Assembly (NCBI GenBank): GCA_914767715.1
Contig: OU612072.1
Span: 10,602,001 to 10,666,000 of the forward strand
Origin: Membranipora membranacea
Lineage: Eukaryota; Bryozoa; Gymnolaemata; Cheilostomatida; Membraniporidae
Length of the DNA: 64,000 bases
Direction of reading: 5' to 3'
In this document: one piece after another, positions 33,845 to 47,239 of the stretch
Numbering within the stretch: position 1 is the first letter of the stretch
Layout: every line of letters begins with the position of its first letter
Program-made: the position numbers and the translations under genes
Notes under the pieces: model-generated
Seen by the model: only the letters and a program-made list of their open reading frames with translations
Told to the model about the DNA's origin: nothing
Databases searched by the model: none

Positions 33845-34063
33845 TGTAAAGCTAGGCGTAGCGAGGTTTGGTATATGGTATACAGTATAATATAAGAGAG
33901 CAATTTATTTGAACGTCTACTCACCTATAAAGATGTACTGTAAAGAGGACGAGATCTCGCGTTGACTGTCCAAGGTCAAGGTTCATAGCCTGTCAGCACT
34001 CTCGGTCTAGATGGTACAATTCCGATAAGGTGCTGGTCTGCTAAGATCTCGGATAACCTCACA
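33845..34063 (-). repeat. 5' LTR (219 bp)
   Basis: Direct repeat of 26930-27148 with no difference noticed, flanked outside by GTTAC. Confidence 0.93.
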
Positions 34064-34660
34064 GTTACTTTTGTGTCTAGACGTTGAAGTTGGGTATGAG
34101 GTATTCCACTCTAATAGTGTTGAATGCAGAGGAAAAATCGAGAAAGTGACATCTAGCATAATGTGATGATTCAATGTCAATGAAGTTTGTCACAGTAGTT
34201 AGGAGGCAGAGTATGGCATCTTGGGTAGATCTCCCTGGCCTATAGGCATACTGATGTTGGTCGGCGGTTGTGTGCTGGATAATATAGTTCTTTATTATTT
34301 TATCCATGACATTACAGAGGCAGCTTGTCAGTGCGATGGGTCTATAATCTTTTAGCTGAGATGGGGTGTTGACCGTAGGAAGTTGTTTAATAATTGCTGA
34401 TTTCCAAAGGGTTGGCATTGAATGTTTCTCTATTGATGACTGGAACACTTTGTAATGGTAGTAGCTAGTTGATTTGAGCATAGAGGTATCACTCTTGGTA
34501 TCATGCCATCTGGATCTGCACCTTTTCTAGTGTTGAGGTGTTTCAGCTGCTTCAACACTGTGTTTTCATCTATTTCGAAGTTAGGTGCAGTTACTTTGGT
34601 TTCATCTGGAGTAGCTTGATTAATATTTGTCCTTTGATTTCCTCCCTGGAACTATGAAGG
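34064..34660 (-). mobile_element. LINE relic, 5' part of reverse transcriptase
   Basis: On the minus strand: HLNTRKGADPDGMIPRVI, a frameshift near 34445, then LKDYRPIALTSCLCNVMDKI, QHQYAYRPGRSTQDAI and CHFLDFSSAFNTI (RT palm motif with FxDFSxAF). A second frameshift and a TAG follow before the LTR insertion point. It continues at 26924. Together with the 25951-26924 piece this is one CR1/Jockey-like LINE split by the LTR element. Confidence 0.7.
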
Positions 34661-36800
34661 ACCAACTCCCAGAACAATATGTCTTATTTCATTTATGGTA
34701 AACATAACACTATGATTCATTGGTTAATTTCAATAAAGTTAAACATAAATTCATCACTAAGAGTCATATCCTCCCACCAAAAGAGTAGACAATAAAGAAG
34801 TTGCCTCCTAGAAATATTTTTCAAACTCATAGATCAAGATGATCTGATCAGGTGTTGGCAAACATGAATTAAAAACCTGCAGAAGCTGAGCAAAACTGCA
34901 CTTTCCACCCTGATTGACACAAACTACATATAGTGTCAAAGCAGTATTCGCCAACTTGGGTAAAGAGGAGAGAGCATATTGACGATTAGCCTGTGTTCGG
35001 TGGGGGGGGGGGGGGGAGGGAACAAAGCTTGTCAACTCTTGCATGCTCGACTGTCAAGCAGCCGATATTAAATATTGTCTTGTCTTGCGATCGAGAAGAT
35101 AACTCCTTAATAACACCAATCAATTTGTAAAAATTCCTATACAAATTGATTACAGTGGTAAAGGAGTTATCTTCTAAACAATAAAGAATATTCTTGACTT
35201 CAGGAAGAAATCATCCCCCCCCCCCTTCATATTAACCAGTGACAACAAAAGAGATGAGGCTACAATAACATCATAAAACATCATAAAACATCATTGAACA
35301 TCATAAAACATCATAGAACATCATAGGACGTCATAGAACAGCAGTTATCAACACGTGCGGCTATTACAGACATGTTAGCAACACATGCTGGAAAACCAAT
35401 CAGAGGGTATAAAAGGAGAAAAAACTACTGAACTGCTGAACTACTAAACTACTGAACTACTGAACTACTGAAATACTGAACTAATGAACACACACAGACA
35501 CACACACACACACAGAAAACTTTTGATACAATTACAATAATTGTATTGCGAACTATCTTTGAATTATTTTATCATAAGCTACTCACATCTTATAGGGATT
35601 TATATTGGACATTAACAACTATTGGCTATTATATTACTTATATTAACTACTATTGGATATTATAACTACTTTTTGTATATTATACTACTGAAGAAAAAGC
35701 TAAAGGAAGGATTTTGGTAATTAATATCTTTATATTTTTTACCATATTATTATATTTTTGACATTTTCACATAAATGGAATTTTTAAAATACTTTCAGAA
35801 AACAAACTAAATAGAATTATTTAACCTCATTTGACACACATTTAAAATTCAATTCAAATCAGACACAAAATAGGAGTTGTATTACCTTTGAATAACCAAA
35901 GATAACTCCAATGATAATTCTACTGTGAAAATTGAAGCGACCTGAAGCTACTCTTTGTCCCAAAGGGAAGTGGATTAAAGTCTATAAAAAACATTCAGTT
36001 ATAAGGCCTGTGATTCTGATTAAACCGCCTGAGTTACCTAATTTGGCTTCCAGGCACTATAGTATAAAACCTTATCTTCTAAATAGCAGCCTCCCCTTTT
36101 TAAATTAACCGCACACCCATAACTCAAAAGGGGTTATTTAATTGCTTTGTGGTACATGCATATTATTTTCAACTCCACTCGAGTTACTGTTAGAACAACC
36201 AAGGAGTTTCTGCAGTATATCGGCAGAAGCCACTCTTTGAAAAGGCTAGGAGCCAACTTCTCTGAAGTCCAAGAGGGGTCAGACATAAAAACAATTCTAA
36301 TGGTTTCTCTAAACCGGGAACGGGGAGCCAGCTGTTGGTCACTTTGAATTTTGTTAAGGTTAATTTGTTACATTTTAAATTTTACATAGAACCTTAATAG
36401 GTTGTAGTTATCTTCCATTGTCTAGAAAGAATGTTCAAAGAGAATACAACTTCAATTATAATCAGAACTAGACAAATTACTTATTAAATTACGTGTTGGA
36501 ACCATTGTAAGCATTTCAGTATACAATTTTGGTATACTACTAGCACTAATTCCGCTCCTCACACTGCTCGGTAACAGCTGGCTTTTATAATGTCTCCAAT
36601 CACTAGTTGCACGGGTTTAAATTCATTTTGTAAATCGTTTACTATGTCAATTTTAATGGAACATATTTGACTGGCTGTTAATTCTGATAGCGAATTTATT
36701 TTGTGTAAAAACCGACTACATTGCATACCAGATGTTACAACACTTATTCCTCTTCCATGGTTACGATGTCTGTTTTTTTATAGGTTGAGACTTCAGATAA
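34660..36800. repeat. Repeat-rich spacer: homopolymers, hairpin, 10-bp satellites
   Basis: This holds a G run (35004-35016), a C run (35215-35225), a hairpin at about 35092-35177 pairing GAAGATAACTCCTTAATA-type text with its complement, (ACATCATAAA)n at 35266-35340, (CTACTGAA)n-like repeats at 35425-35485 and (CA)n at 35490-35515. No gene can be supported. Confidence 0.55.
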
Positions 36801-38290
36801 AACCGTAGCACCAAAAGTTTGTTGGCACTTTGCAACATACAAACCAGCATAGTGGCCATTTCCTGTAAGACAAATGTTTACATACCATTCTACACCAGTC
36901 CCTGTATGAGGGTGGTTACCAATCCAAACCTGAGATTGACACCACATTGCGGGCCTTGTTGTAATCTGAGTTGTGTTGCAAATTGCTTGAGTGGTGTTAT
37001 CTTTGCTAATGTATTGTTGTCTACTCTTGCACAGATACTTTGCACATCAATTTAAATCGCAATCAAGTATACAGATAAGGCCTAAATTATGGCCTGTTTC
37101 TCAGGGTAACTATAGACTGGAATGTTGTCTTGAAATGTTTCCATACCCTACTAAGTGATTATCAACCGACAACCAAGCAACCGCCCCAGCTGCACCTTTA
37201 TCAACGTAATACGTTGATAAGGGTGAAGCTGCGGCAGATGCTCGGTACAAAACAATTGAATCCCAAAGATATTATCTTTGGGATTCAATTGTTTTGTGAT
37301 AAAATGTCAACATAGCCCGATGATTATCATTTATCATCAGTGCCTATTCAGTTCAGTGCTGGTCTTTCATTGGATGCGATTTATTTGAACTCTATATTAC
37401 CAATTCCAGATAAGAAGAGTTTTGATAAACTAAAACCAAGTTTAAAATGAAGAAGGAAGTGCGCACCTAAATAAAACAAACAGTCAAATATCGCGGAAAA
37501 TTTGGTGAGGTGATACCCTTATTTTGTGCTATTTGTATCAAATCAACATTTATTTTGAATTTTTTCACCAACAGTGAAGTTTTAAAGACAGTGTAGCATG
37601 CACTGAACAGGTTCACATTTAAATTTTAGTATCTGCTTTTTTGTGAACCCAGGATGTATGATTTCACGGTTTAGGAATGACTTGCATTGTTAGGCAATAA
37701 GATAGGTTCGGTTGTTACTAGTTGTAATGACTGCTTTTTTTGGTTGTTCCATCTAATGGCAGTACACTGTATACCACAATGGCAGGTAACATGGCACACA
37801 TATACAACAACAGTGCATACTCGGAGACAATAGATGACAATGATGAACAAACCAACAGAGGGGAGGGTTTAAAAGGTGTATATGAGTCTGTACTACGTGA
37901 GCAGGAAACAGATGGAGACAATCATGTCTATGTCAAGCCGGATAGGCGGAGACAAGGTAGGTCTGTGGTTTATGAAAATTCAAACGTAATATATTAAGTC
38001 CCTGATAACCTATGGTTTAAAAGTTATTTCCAATTTTAAGCTCTCATTCCTGTATGTTTATCAATCATGGTCGGAGCAGTTGCACAATCAGTTGTATCAC
38101 ATCCGTTTCAACAGCATACTTGATGCACATTTGTCTTTAAAAAAAGATATGTTAGGTACAGGCTTGGTAAATTTCCAATGGATGAAAATCGCCATTGGTC
38201 CTGAAGAAACTTTTTCTACGAACAGGAACCTGTGTGAAGACCTTACAGTTAGACGTTGAGAAACCAAACTCTACTGATTTTCGTTCTGGA
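36800..38290 (+). repeat. 5' block of gene C, paralogous to 14866-16400
   Basis: Upstream DNA, both hairpins (37172-37297), exon 1, intron 1 and the start of exon 2 match gene A. The match ends within the exon-2 equivalent near CTGGAAAGTCTCAC (~38283-38296), beyond which LINE-derived sequence begins. Confidence 0.75.
37779..37956 (+). CDS. Receptor C exon 1: Tyr-rich cytoplasmic tail
   Basis: The start ATG at 37779 matches the A start (178 nt exon in both, phase 1 donor CAAG|GTAGG). It encodes about 59 residues: MAGNMAHIYNNSAYSETIDD, then VYESVL, VYVKP and a basic DRRRQ end. Unlike A, codon 29 of the shared frame is Gln (CAA), so this copy is open. YESV and YxxP motifs are shared with A, which suggests phosphotyrosine or sorting signals. 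An in-frame ATG at 37740 is less likely because it is not conserved in A. Confidence 0.65.
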
Positions 38291-38299
38291 AAGTCTCAC

Positions 38300-40640
38300 T
38301 ATGTTCTATCTATGAACTTTTATTGTCTATCTACAATCATCTTTAGGAATGTTTTGCATGCAGTGACAGAACAAAAAAAAACTTAAGCGGAGAGAAAAAC
38401 AAAAAATACACAAGTAATAAAAAATATACAAGTAATATAAATTAATAGGCTTTGAAGTGCTTTCATAATTGTTTAAGAGCTAGCTGGAATAAATCCTTCC
38501 AAAAGGAAGTCAGGTGCCATCAAATGCAAAATTTGAAACAAAAATAGAGGTGGAATGACCAGCAAGGAGAGGAAAAGGAATCAGACCAAGATATGTATGT
38601 AAATGTCTTGTATATATAAGATGACACGGTATATGGTTGACCCTTGCTATGAGGCGGAATGCCATCTTTTGGAGCTAGTATATTCTTTCAAGAATATATT
38701 GTGGTGATAGGTTGCCATATATGCGGATGCCATATATCATATGACAAACACATATGTGGAAATAAAAGTTACGAGATGATTTACTACCTAGGAATGCCCC
38801 GCCTTTATGGAATAATGCCAAACTTTTGTTTATTTTGGTGCAAATCTGGTCTACATGATCATCCATTCTCAATAAGTCATTCAAAGTAAAACCAAGGATT
38901 TTGGTATTGACATTTCGATTAAGTTTTTTTATAGTTCATTTTTAGAACTAAATCTAGAGATGTGGCTCTATGAGAGGGATGTACAAGCATATAGTGAGAT
39001 TTTTTATGTTTAACAACATCCTATTATAATTCCTTCACCAACTTTCTGTCAAGTGAAGATCAGTGTCACATAATTCATTAAGCGTATTAAAATGTCAGAT
39101 TTTGACACAAAAACTGTATTATCAGCGTAGGCAAATGCCTTGGGATGTAATGTGTTGGATAAAAGATCATTGACATATATGAGGAATATACGTTGGCCTT
39201 TGGACTTAAGCCTTTGTGGACACCAATGTCTATTGGAAGAATTTTTGAGATTCTTGTGCCTTGTTGTATAGCTACAAATTGTGTCCTATCTGTTAGGAAA
39301 GATTTTATGACAGAGTGCAGTTTGCCCGTTAGACCATACATTGTCAATTTTCTCAAAAGAATTTATGGTCGACGCAGTCAAAAGCAAAATCCAAAACCAT
39401 CATAGCAACAAAATGACCATCTGAGCTTGCTGACAAACAGTCAGAAATGAGTTTGTGTAGGGAATCAGCACAGGAATAACCTCCTCTAAATCCACACTGT
39501 AATTTGTGAAGAAGTTTGTTTGTGGTGAGATATTTTTGAATTTGAGAATTCACATGTTTCTCAAAAATCTTAGATAGCACAGGAAGTATTGATATAGGGC
39601 GAAAATTAGATGCATCTTTTATATCTCCACCCTTATGAATAGGAATTACTCAAGCGGTTTTCCACTGTGAAGGAAATATACCCTCTATTAATGCTCTACT
39701 AAACATGTCAGTAACAATGTTGCATATGTAAGGCCATGTTTTCTTCAAAACCTTAACAAATATACTATCATGACCGGTTGCCTTATTGCCAGAAATATTT
39801 TTTAGATATTTGAAACAAATTTCTTGAGTAAAGCGAGTCAATTGAGAAAAAGTTTTGGTTGTCACTGGTCTAATCATGTTATATTCATGGGAATCAGGGA
39901 TGTCTTTGGTTATGGATTTTGCAATCGATGTAAAGTGTCTGTTCAATTCATTAGGGGATAAACCCTCAATATTGACCATCGGTGAAATTTTAGTTTCATT
40001 GATTCCTAAAGCTTCCCAAACAGGTTTGGTGTTATTTTGTTATTTTAAATTATATGTGAAATCACCAATTTTTTCTTCTTCTCAATCAAAATAGCAACAT
40101 AATTGCGTTGAATTTTGTATTCTTCCCATTTGCCCTCTCTCTTCAATCTTTCACACAAATGCATGTGTGATTTTACTTTATCATCTAACCATCTGGGCAG
40201 TTGAGCAGTTTTTATAAATCTTTCCTTGGTGATGACAAGTTATGATTAATGAACTATATGTGTCATTAAATCTTGCATACATACGTCTACATTATTCTCA
40301 CACAATACCTCATTAAAGTGACGACCCGAAAAAAGGTCATGTGTATATTCTGGTTTGCAAATTTGGAATAGTCATTGAATTCAAAAGATATTCTTTTTGC
40401 TTTTACCTTAAATATGGAAAGTAGAGTTTTAATGAAAACTAAGTAATGATCACTCGTTCCAAATTTTATAATTCCACTCTCTGACATGTCTGATGGCAAA
40501 TTTGTGTATACGTGATCGATCAGGGTACTGGATGTTTCTGTAACTCTTGTTCTCAGTGAGTTTTATAGATTTTTTAGTTCAATAGCTGCAGGAATTGTCA
40601 TCTCCTTGTTTGTATAAATATTTAAACCAGAGTTATTACT
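38300..40640 (-). mobile_element. LINE relic: endonuclease tail and reverse transcriptase
   Basis: Minus-strand text includes STLIDHVYTNLPSDMSESG and GTSDHYLVFIKTLL (end of the APE-type endonuclease), KNISGNKATGHDSI, MLSKIFEKHVNSQI, LQCGFRGGYSCADSLHKLI and VLDFAFDCVDH (RT), and MNDLLRMDDHVDQICTKI further on. Frames are broken by several stops and shifts, so it is inactive. It lies inside the first part of receptor gene C. Confidence 0.65.
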
Positions 40641-43600
40641 CCACAAATTTTACATAGATATAGAAAGTCTTTTGTTCTGCTGAACAAAATCCACAAGAAA
40701 TTTAGAAGAAAAGACAGTGGATATTCCAGTTTGTATCAACTGATTTGTCTGTTGATTATAAGCCCAGCAGTTTTGCATCTGAAATGCCATACAAAAATTA
40801 AGTGACGATGCTAATTCCATGTATCCAATATGGCACTCAAATGATGCCACACCAACATATGGAAACATTGTGGTTTTCAAATAGAATTCAATGCACACAA
40901 AATTTTGCTATACTGAACTATTTTGATGCAAAAGTAATTCTAACTTTAATAAGATAGGAAAATTAACAAGTGATATTATCAATACACACAATTACTGGTC
41001 AATTAAATTTGATTTTGATTCTGCAAGGTTTTGGTAGCTTTGGTCTTAGCCCTGTATGGTATTTTTAAATCAGCCTATCATATACCATGCTCACTGAGTT
41101 GGAACTTTATCAAACAGAGGACTGGGGACTAGGAGGTATAAAGTTTCCTTAAACAAACTTGTCAAATTGATGATAATCTAAAGCAGCAGCATTTAACTCA
41201 GGATGGCAGCAATAGAGCTGCAACAACTTAGTATCCAATAGTTTCTTCTACTCTTTTTTCTCTATGATACTTTTAAATTTCTTGCCACAAGTTGGTATTA
41301 CTGCTATGTGGGGTAGAGTCAATAGTCTATTCGTCGGAAGGGCTTTTAGGGGGCTTGAACCTACCAATTTTCAGCGTGTCAATTTTGAAAATCCTCTTGA
41401 AACCTCTTAAACCCTTAATAACCAGGCGCCCAGAGCGGCCATTGTGAGATTGGTTGGGATTATGAATGGATTAGGCTGGTTGATATGGTGTGATTTGCCA
41501 ATTCTTACATGTTTTGAGGTTAAGAGGTCATCGATGAGTTTTAAACGGATATTTTTGACATAAGGTAGGCTATGGCCAGAAATGTGATATTGCCGCTGTC
41601 TGAATCATTTTCAAGCAAGACTCAATTTAAGATGCCCGTCGAATGAAAAAACACCCATGCATAATGCTTGTTGCAGCAAAGTCAAAATCATCAAGCAGCT
41701 CATGAATGAGCTCCCGAATTCGATAAATTTTTCCATGGATGGTTTCTGCAGCAAGCCGATCGATAATTTTCCTTCCAAAATGGGCTGGAACACATTAAAC
41801 AACCTCTATTCCTCAGATAGTTCCTCAATATCCTTCCCTGCGGGAAGACTTTCCAACACATTTCCTGTACCCAGCCTGGTTTGCCTTTACAAAATCCATG
41901 GGTACAGCCCTGGGTAGAATAGGCAGAGCAGTGCAATAGCCAATTACCATGATTTTCCCTTGGACTGCCCTTAAAGTGGCTCAACCGATATATAAGGGCC
42001 AGTCAATGTAAAGCGATCACCCAGCCATATCAAATTCAAATGGGGTCAGCGGCATTCAAATTCCTTTTGCTCTTTCGGAATTAAGAGGAGAAGCATTCAA
42101 TTATTTTTAAGTGGAATCAGACAAGCTGATGCGGAATTGTGTGATACACATGCCCAATAAACTTTCATTCCAATAATGGCATTGGAAAGTGGTTAAAATA
42201 TGACTGATGTCATACCAAATCGCCGAGTTCCGATGATTTTAAATCATCCGCTTCAAAATATACGAGCTCTTATTGGTCAATTATGTCGTTATGATTTATG
42301 GTTTTAGAGGTTGCCTAGATACCGTTGTCAAGATTGAAATTGACAGTTGTAATTAAACCCTATAATCCCAAGTGTGATGAGCCAACACAACAATAGCAAT
42401 ATCATACGCTTCGATTCAACTTTATTTATGGGTGTCTGCGAATCACAATTTGTTATATAACACACTTGACCACTCAATAACGCAACGTGGACTGGCTGTT
42501 AGAGGCGAAGACCAAGGCCATTCTCCGCCTCTAATTACATTGATCAGCCAATGGCCATGCCTGTCACTTCACATGATTAATCCCTGTGCACCCCCTTCGA
42601 TTCCTTCCTCTTTAAACTACTGCTGCCACTCATGCAAATTTGTGCTCATTGAATTCTGCATAGCTCCAAGATAATTAATTGAGACTTAAATCTCATAATT
42701 GTCACCTAATGGACAAATAATTTGCACAAACTGATCTTCAAAATCAGGGCATGAAATCTACGCACCAGCTTATGACGTGTACAGTGTGCACTTGTAAGAC
42801 AATAACTACGTCACCTGATGGGTAGATAGTTAGTTTCATACCTTAATTTTGATGATCAGTTTGTGCAAACTATTTGCTCATTATGTGAAAATGCTGAGAA
42901 TGCAGCCTCATTTTATTAATTTTGAGCTACACAGAATTCTATAAGCACACATTTAGCTGTGTGACAGCAGCGGTTTAAAACAGGCTTGCATCATGAAATT
43001 CCTGTGACACAGAATAAATGTCTTTCATATGTTTTTGCGTACAATCTGAGCAAATAGCTATAGCCAACGTCACTAGGCACTGATTTTCTTCATCCTTGAT
43101 TTTGGTATACCAATCTACACATATTTAAAATTAATACCAATACAATGATTGTCTGAAATAACCAGGGAGGGTTGGATATACCCTCTCTCACCCTCCCTGA
43201 ATTATCAAACTCAAGCAATTAAGTTTGAACCCATAGTTGCAAACAATTGTCTTCCACAATATAGCTAGTCTACAGGAGCGAACTCTCACTGCAGGAGCCA
43301 TTGAAATTTTTTGGCAATAACAGGATAATCTCATTCATTGAACCCACCATTACACAGACCATTTATAAGAGATTCTATCAAGTATCATTACATAGCACAC
43401 TTTCGTGTGTAAATACCTAGAGATAAAACTCAGCCTTCACTCTATTGTTTCTTGGGGGATTAGGCTTCACATCCATTGTAAACTCAATATCAATGAAACT
43501 ATTTCAAAGACACAGAAGACACCTATCCTTGATTAGGTGAAGAAACTCGGAGTAGTTTTCACTAGAAGATGTTTCAATAATAAACCCAGGTGAAATCACC

Positions 43601-45080
43601 AAGCAGGGTTTATGGTTATGGTTTGAAGTTTGAAGTTTGTTTATTGCCTAAATTCTAATATCCATCCTGTGATTGGTTGATAGCATCGAATGTACAGCAC
43701 ATACATGGAAAAATAAAAGGAGTCTGAGCTGCACTAGTTAAAAAATCGCATATAAAATTCAAAAAAGGTATTTTGTCTTTTGGTTGTTCTACACTTGGAT
43801 GGCCTATATTTATCTATTATTGCTCTACGAGCAGATGTTCTGTTTGTGTTTATTTTGTTCACTGCAAGTGGTGTGCAGGAATGTTGTGATGGGTGGCAGT
43901 GCTAGATGGCCCAGCCTCTGCTTGTAGTTGTCATCACATTGGGCCTATTTGAAACGCTGGCAATATACAGTACTCAAAACATGTGAAAAATACGTAATCA
44001 AGTGTTTACAGCTGAGAAGAAATTTGTTTCCCTGATCTGACAAAACACTAGAGTCTAGAAGTTTTGAAATATTACAACATAACGGAATTGCTGTGTGCGC
44101 CCCTGTACAATGTAAATTGGTATGAGATACAATGCTTGGATGCTGCTTGAACTTGGTACTCTTTGACAGGGATTTGCGAGATCTTGTTACTATTTTCATT
44201 CCTAATAGTGTTGCTTGATGTGTAAATTTGCTGTAAGGTTATGATCTGGGCAAGATACTAAAACCTGGTGGCCTGAAAGTGGAAGAGGCAAGCTCATAAG
44301 ACTTGACAAATTATCTTATAGGTATTAAAAAATGAAGAGTGTACTGTGGTCACATCAACCCCCATTCATGTGTACTGAAATGACTAAGGTAATATATTGA
44401 ATAAATCTGCTGGTCCCTGTTTTAGAATCCTAATATTCTCTGTCATGTGGAGATTTCTGAAATAACTGGTTTTTCTATCATACCTAAGAAATTTTTATAT
44501 TCTGCTTTCACAATTGAATAAGGGTCCCATCTTAATTTTAGGAACAATAATCTAAGTCAGCATTTGATGCTCATAATCTGTTATCATTTTAAGTGATGTC
44601 ATGTTAGAAGACAAGCCTACAGGCTCACATCAAATCTTCATTGTGATATTAATTTTGTAACATTGTATTGTGCTGAGTGTGAAGGCTCTATACGATTCAA
44701 TGCCGTTCATTGTTTCAACATTTGGTAAACAAAGGAATCCTTTATATGCTGTGCCTAGTTCTATACATTAGAGGATAAATGAACCATGTCAGCTTGCATC
44801 AAAAGTTTATATGAGAGAACTGAAAATAAGTTTTAAGAAAAGCTGCATTACATGAAGGGAAATAGCGATAGAGTGACCCAAAATGATTCATATATTGATA
44901 TCGTCATAATGTGGTTAGCAGAAAAATTTGACGCTTCTAGCATATGTAGAAGTGCATTTTAATTGAGTCATCTGGTTAAAAGATAATTTTTTGCCAACAA
45001 TTCATCATTTTTTATGTAATTCATGATTTTTTGCATTCATTTCGTGGATTAAATGGTAATTCAACCACCAAGTCCAGACA
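40640..45080. other. Unassigned 4.4-kb stretch between LINE pieces
   Basis: No coding exon is supported. An imperfect foldback lies at about 42605-42990 (separate entry). The rest is AT-rich unique-looking DNA. It separates two LINE parts and may be an insertion or merely the gap between two different elements. Confidence 0.4.
42605..42990. mobile_element. Imperfect foldback element
   Basis: Text around TTTGTGCTCATTGAATTCTGCATAG (42640-42662) recurs inverted around CTACACAGAATTCTATAAGCACACA (42930-42953). Outward GCTGCCAC/GTGACAGC pair as well, and inward GCACAAACTGAT (42724) pairs with ATCAGTTTGTGC (42856). No ORF. Confidence 0.45.
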
Positions 45081-45099
45081 ATAACTTTCAATCGATTTG

Positions 45100-47225
45100 T
45101 GATGGTTTCTGCATCAAATTAAAAAAAATATAGGGGGAGATAACGAGGAAACCATATAAGTCACTGAGTTGGCTCCGAGATCAATTGATGAAAGGAAAAA
45201 GATCTAACAATATTCAACCACTTTCTGTTGCTTCTTTGTTCAAGGAGATTGATATTAAAATCTCCAACTATAATCATTTTTTTTCGTTATACAGTGACAA
45301 ACATTTTTCAAAGTATTTGTAAGCAAGATCACACCTGTTTATAAACGTGACCTAAAGAACTTTTATTTTTACTTGGCTTTACTTTAGAAGTTGTAGACTC
45401 AGGCATGCTATTGTCAAAATCTGTAAAATGTTGAGATTGCAAGGATTCATGTATTTAGACAACAAGACCACCGCCGTAACCATATCCCCGATCTCTCGTA
45501 ATCACCTGATAACCTGACACTGCATAAATACCAACACCATCATGCGCATTCAAAAATGTTTCTGCTAATCCTAGAATTGCAAATTTACGTTGATGCAAAA
45601 TTGATTTCATCTTCTCTATCTTGCTGGTAATTCCACCGACATTAAGAAATGCAAATTCAAAATGGATTATCTTATTTTCTCAAATTGACATTTAACACTT
45701 TGTGATTGTAGACAATGATACCATTTTTAATAGAATAAAAGAAAATTATCGCGAGAATGGAACTTAATTTTGAACATATCATCGGTTTGTCCTTAAAAAT
45801 TCTTTCTGGTGTAGAATGAGGGTAGAGCACTTTTTATATCATTTATTACAGTGCTATCCTACGCATCTAGGGGGACACTTTTTAACATACCCATTTTTCT
45901 GTCAAGGACTTCAGGTCGATTGTTTGGCGTATACTTGATCCACCAAAGAGATCAGTGTTCCATTTGGGTAGATGTTGTTTTTTGTTTCTTGGTGGATGAA
46001 CTGGGTTTGTTTGTATTGAAGTTACATCTGGTAATCTTTTCTATTATGATGGGCCCAAAGGCTTTGTTGAGGGTGTGTCTGATGGTATCCTGGTTAAAGT
46101 TGCTGTATGTCATGGATTCCTTCTTAATATCTATGACAAGATTGTCTATAGGGCGGAAACTGTTCTCTATTTTTGTTCTTTTTGGGGTTGCGTTCTTGTG
46201 TAGGGTCGATTATTGTTGTTTGTTGTTGAAGTTGATGGCTGATTAAGTTGTTGATGTTTATAGCTGGCCCAGTGTTGTGCTGGTGCTGTTTGATTGTTGG
46301 GAGAAACTTTTTCATGTGGTGAGGAATTTGAATTGAATTCCAATTTACTTGTTAGTTGTTTGTTGATGCTGATTTCAAGTTGGTCGAATTGATGTTGTAT
46401 TTGATCGGTTATTGGTTGTTGGTCAACAAGTTTCTGTATTAATGTGCTTTGTTGTTTGACTCTACTTTCTAGCTCCGAGATTTTGCTCATCATGATGCTG
46501 ATCACGTTTTGGACATTGCTGCATGATTCACATGTATTTCCGGGTGTTGTTTGATGATTGTGAGAGCTTGTGCGATCCATGGCAACTGATGTGTTGGGGC
46601 TTTGATTTGATATGTAGCCTTCTTCCAGTCTTGATAGTTGTACATCTGCTGCATTCATGCCTTGCTTGGATGTTGTGAATTATTTACATTTCTGTTGAAT
46701 GGTGGCATTAGAGTATGTTCAGGAATGCTGTTCATAAGTTTAGAATAGTGGTCAAGGAAAATATCTTGGTCCTTAATTCCATTGACTAATATGGTAGATG
46801 TTGTATTATAAAATTTTGCAGTGTATAAAGGTTTTTTTTCCTTTCTTTTTGGTTTTCACTGTGACCACAACAGCAACTACAGTTTGGTCACGGTTGGTCT
46901 GTAAAGAGGTGTAAAGTCCTTGATCTTTTGACAAAGACTGAAATTTTGCTTTGACAACCTTGTATGTTGCAAAATTGCACACAATTACAATTTGGATGTT
47001 GTCAAGCGTACCTTTGATATCGATGCTATTGTCTTGAGTTGTTGAATCCAGCTTGTTTTTAAGTGCTCTGAGTTTGTTTAAATAATAGCGCACTTATTTT
47101 TTGTTTTCTTGCTGATCGTCATCTTGGTCATCTCGCTTCCACTTTTTAGAACTTAAAGAACTTTCTTCCATGTAATATCCAGTAATTATTTACATTTTTT
47201 GATCAAGAGAGAGAGAGGAGATTTC
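45100..47225 (-). mobile_element. LINE relic: ORF1 and endonuclease start
   Basis: Reading the minus strand from ~47172: a short basic/acidic start (MEESSLSSKKWKRDDQ), then an ORF1-like region with a coiled coil at 46658-46167 (KISELESRVKQQSTLIQKLV) and Gln/Asn-rich text. Next, at 45690-45120, comes an APE-type endonuclease: FLNVGGITSKIEKMKSIL, LGLAETFLNAHDG and VGDFNINLLEQRSN. In-frame stops interrupt both ORFs. It may be the 5' half of the element whose RT lies at 38.3-40.6 kb, or a separate truncated LINE. Confidence 0.6.
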
Positions 47226-47239
47226 ACAAGCAGCTTGTT

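Larger units (their letters stand above)
26930..34063 (-). mobile_element. Complete Ty3/gypsy LTR retrotransposon
   Basis: A 7134-bp element runs on the minus strand: 5' LTR 33845-34063, primer site 33833-33844, gag 32095-33336, pol 28672-32094, ORF3 27334-28521, polypurine tract 27149-27165, 3' LTR 26930-27148. The two 219-bp LTRs show no difference by eye and begin TG and end CA. The flanks carry the 5-bp duplication GTTAC (26925-26929 and 34064-34068). The domain order protease, RT, RNase H, integrase defines Ty3/gypsy (Metaviridae). All three frames are intact apart from the single UGA between gag and pol. LTR identity implies recent insertion, here into an old LINE. Confidence 0.93.

Noticed and set aside
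42432-42674. 80-codon plus-strand ORF
   Set aside because: It overlaps the arm of a foldback element, has no motif and no splice context.
46167-46658. Host coiled-coil protein gene on the minus strand
   Set aside because: It is followed downstream on the same strand by a LINE endonuclease, so it is better explained as LINE ORF1.
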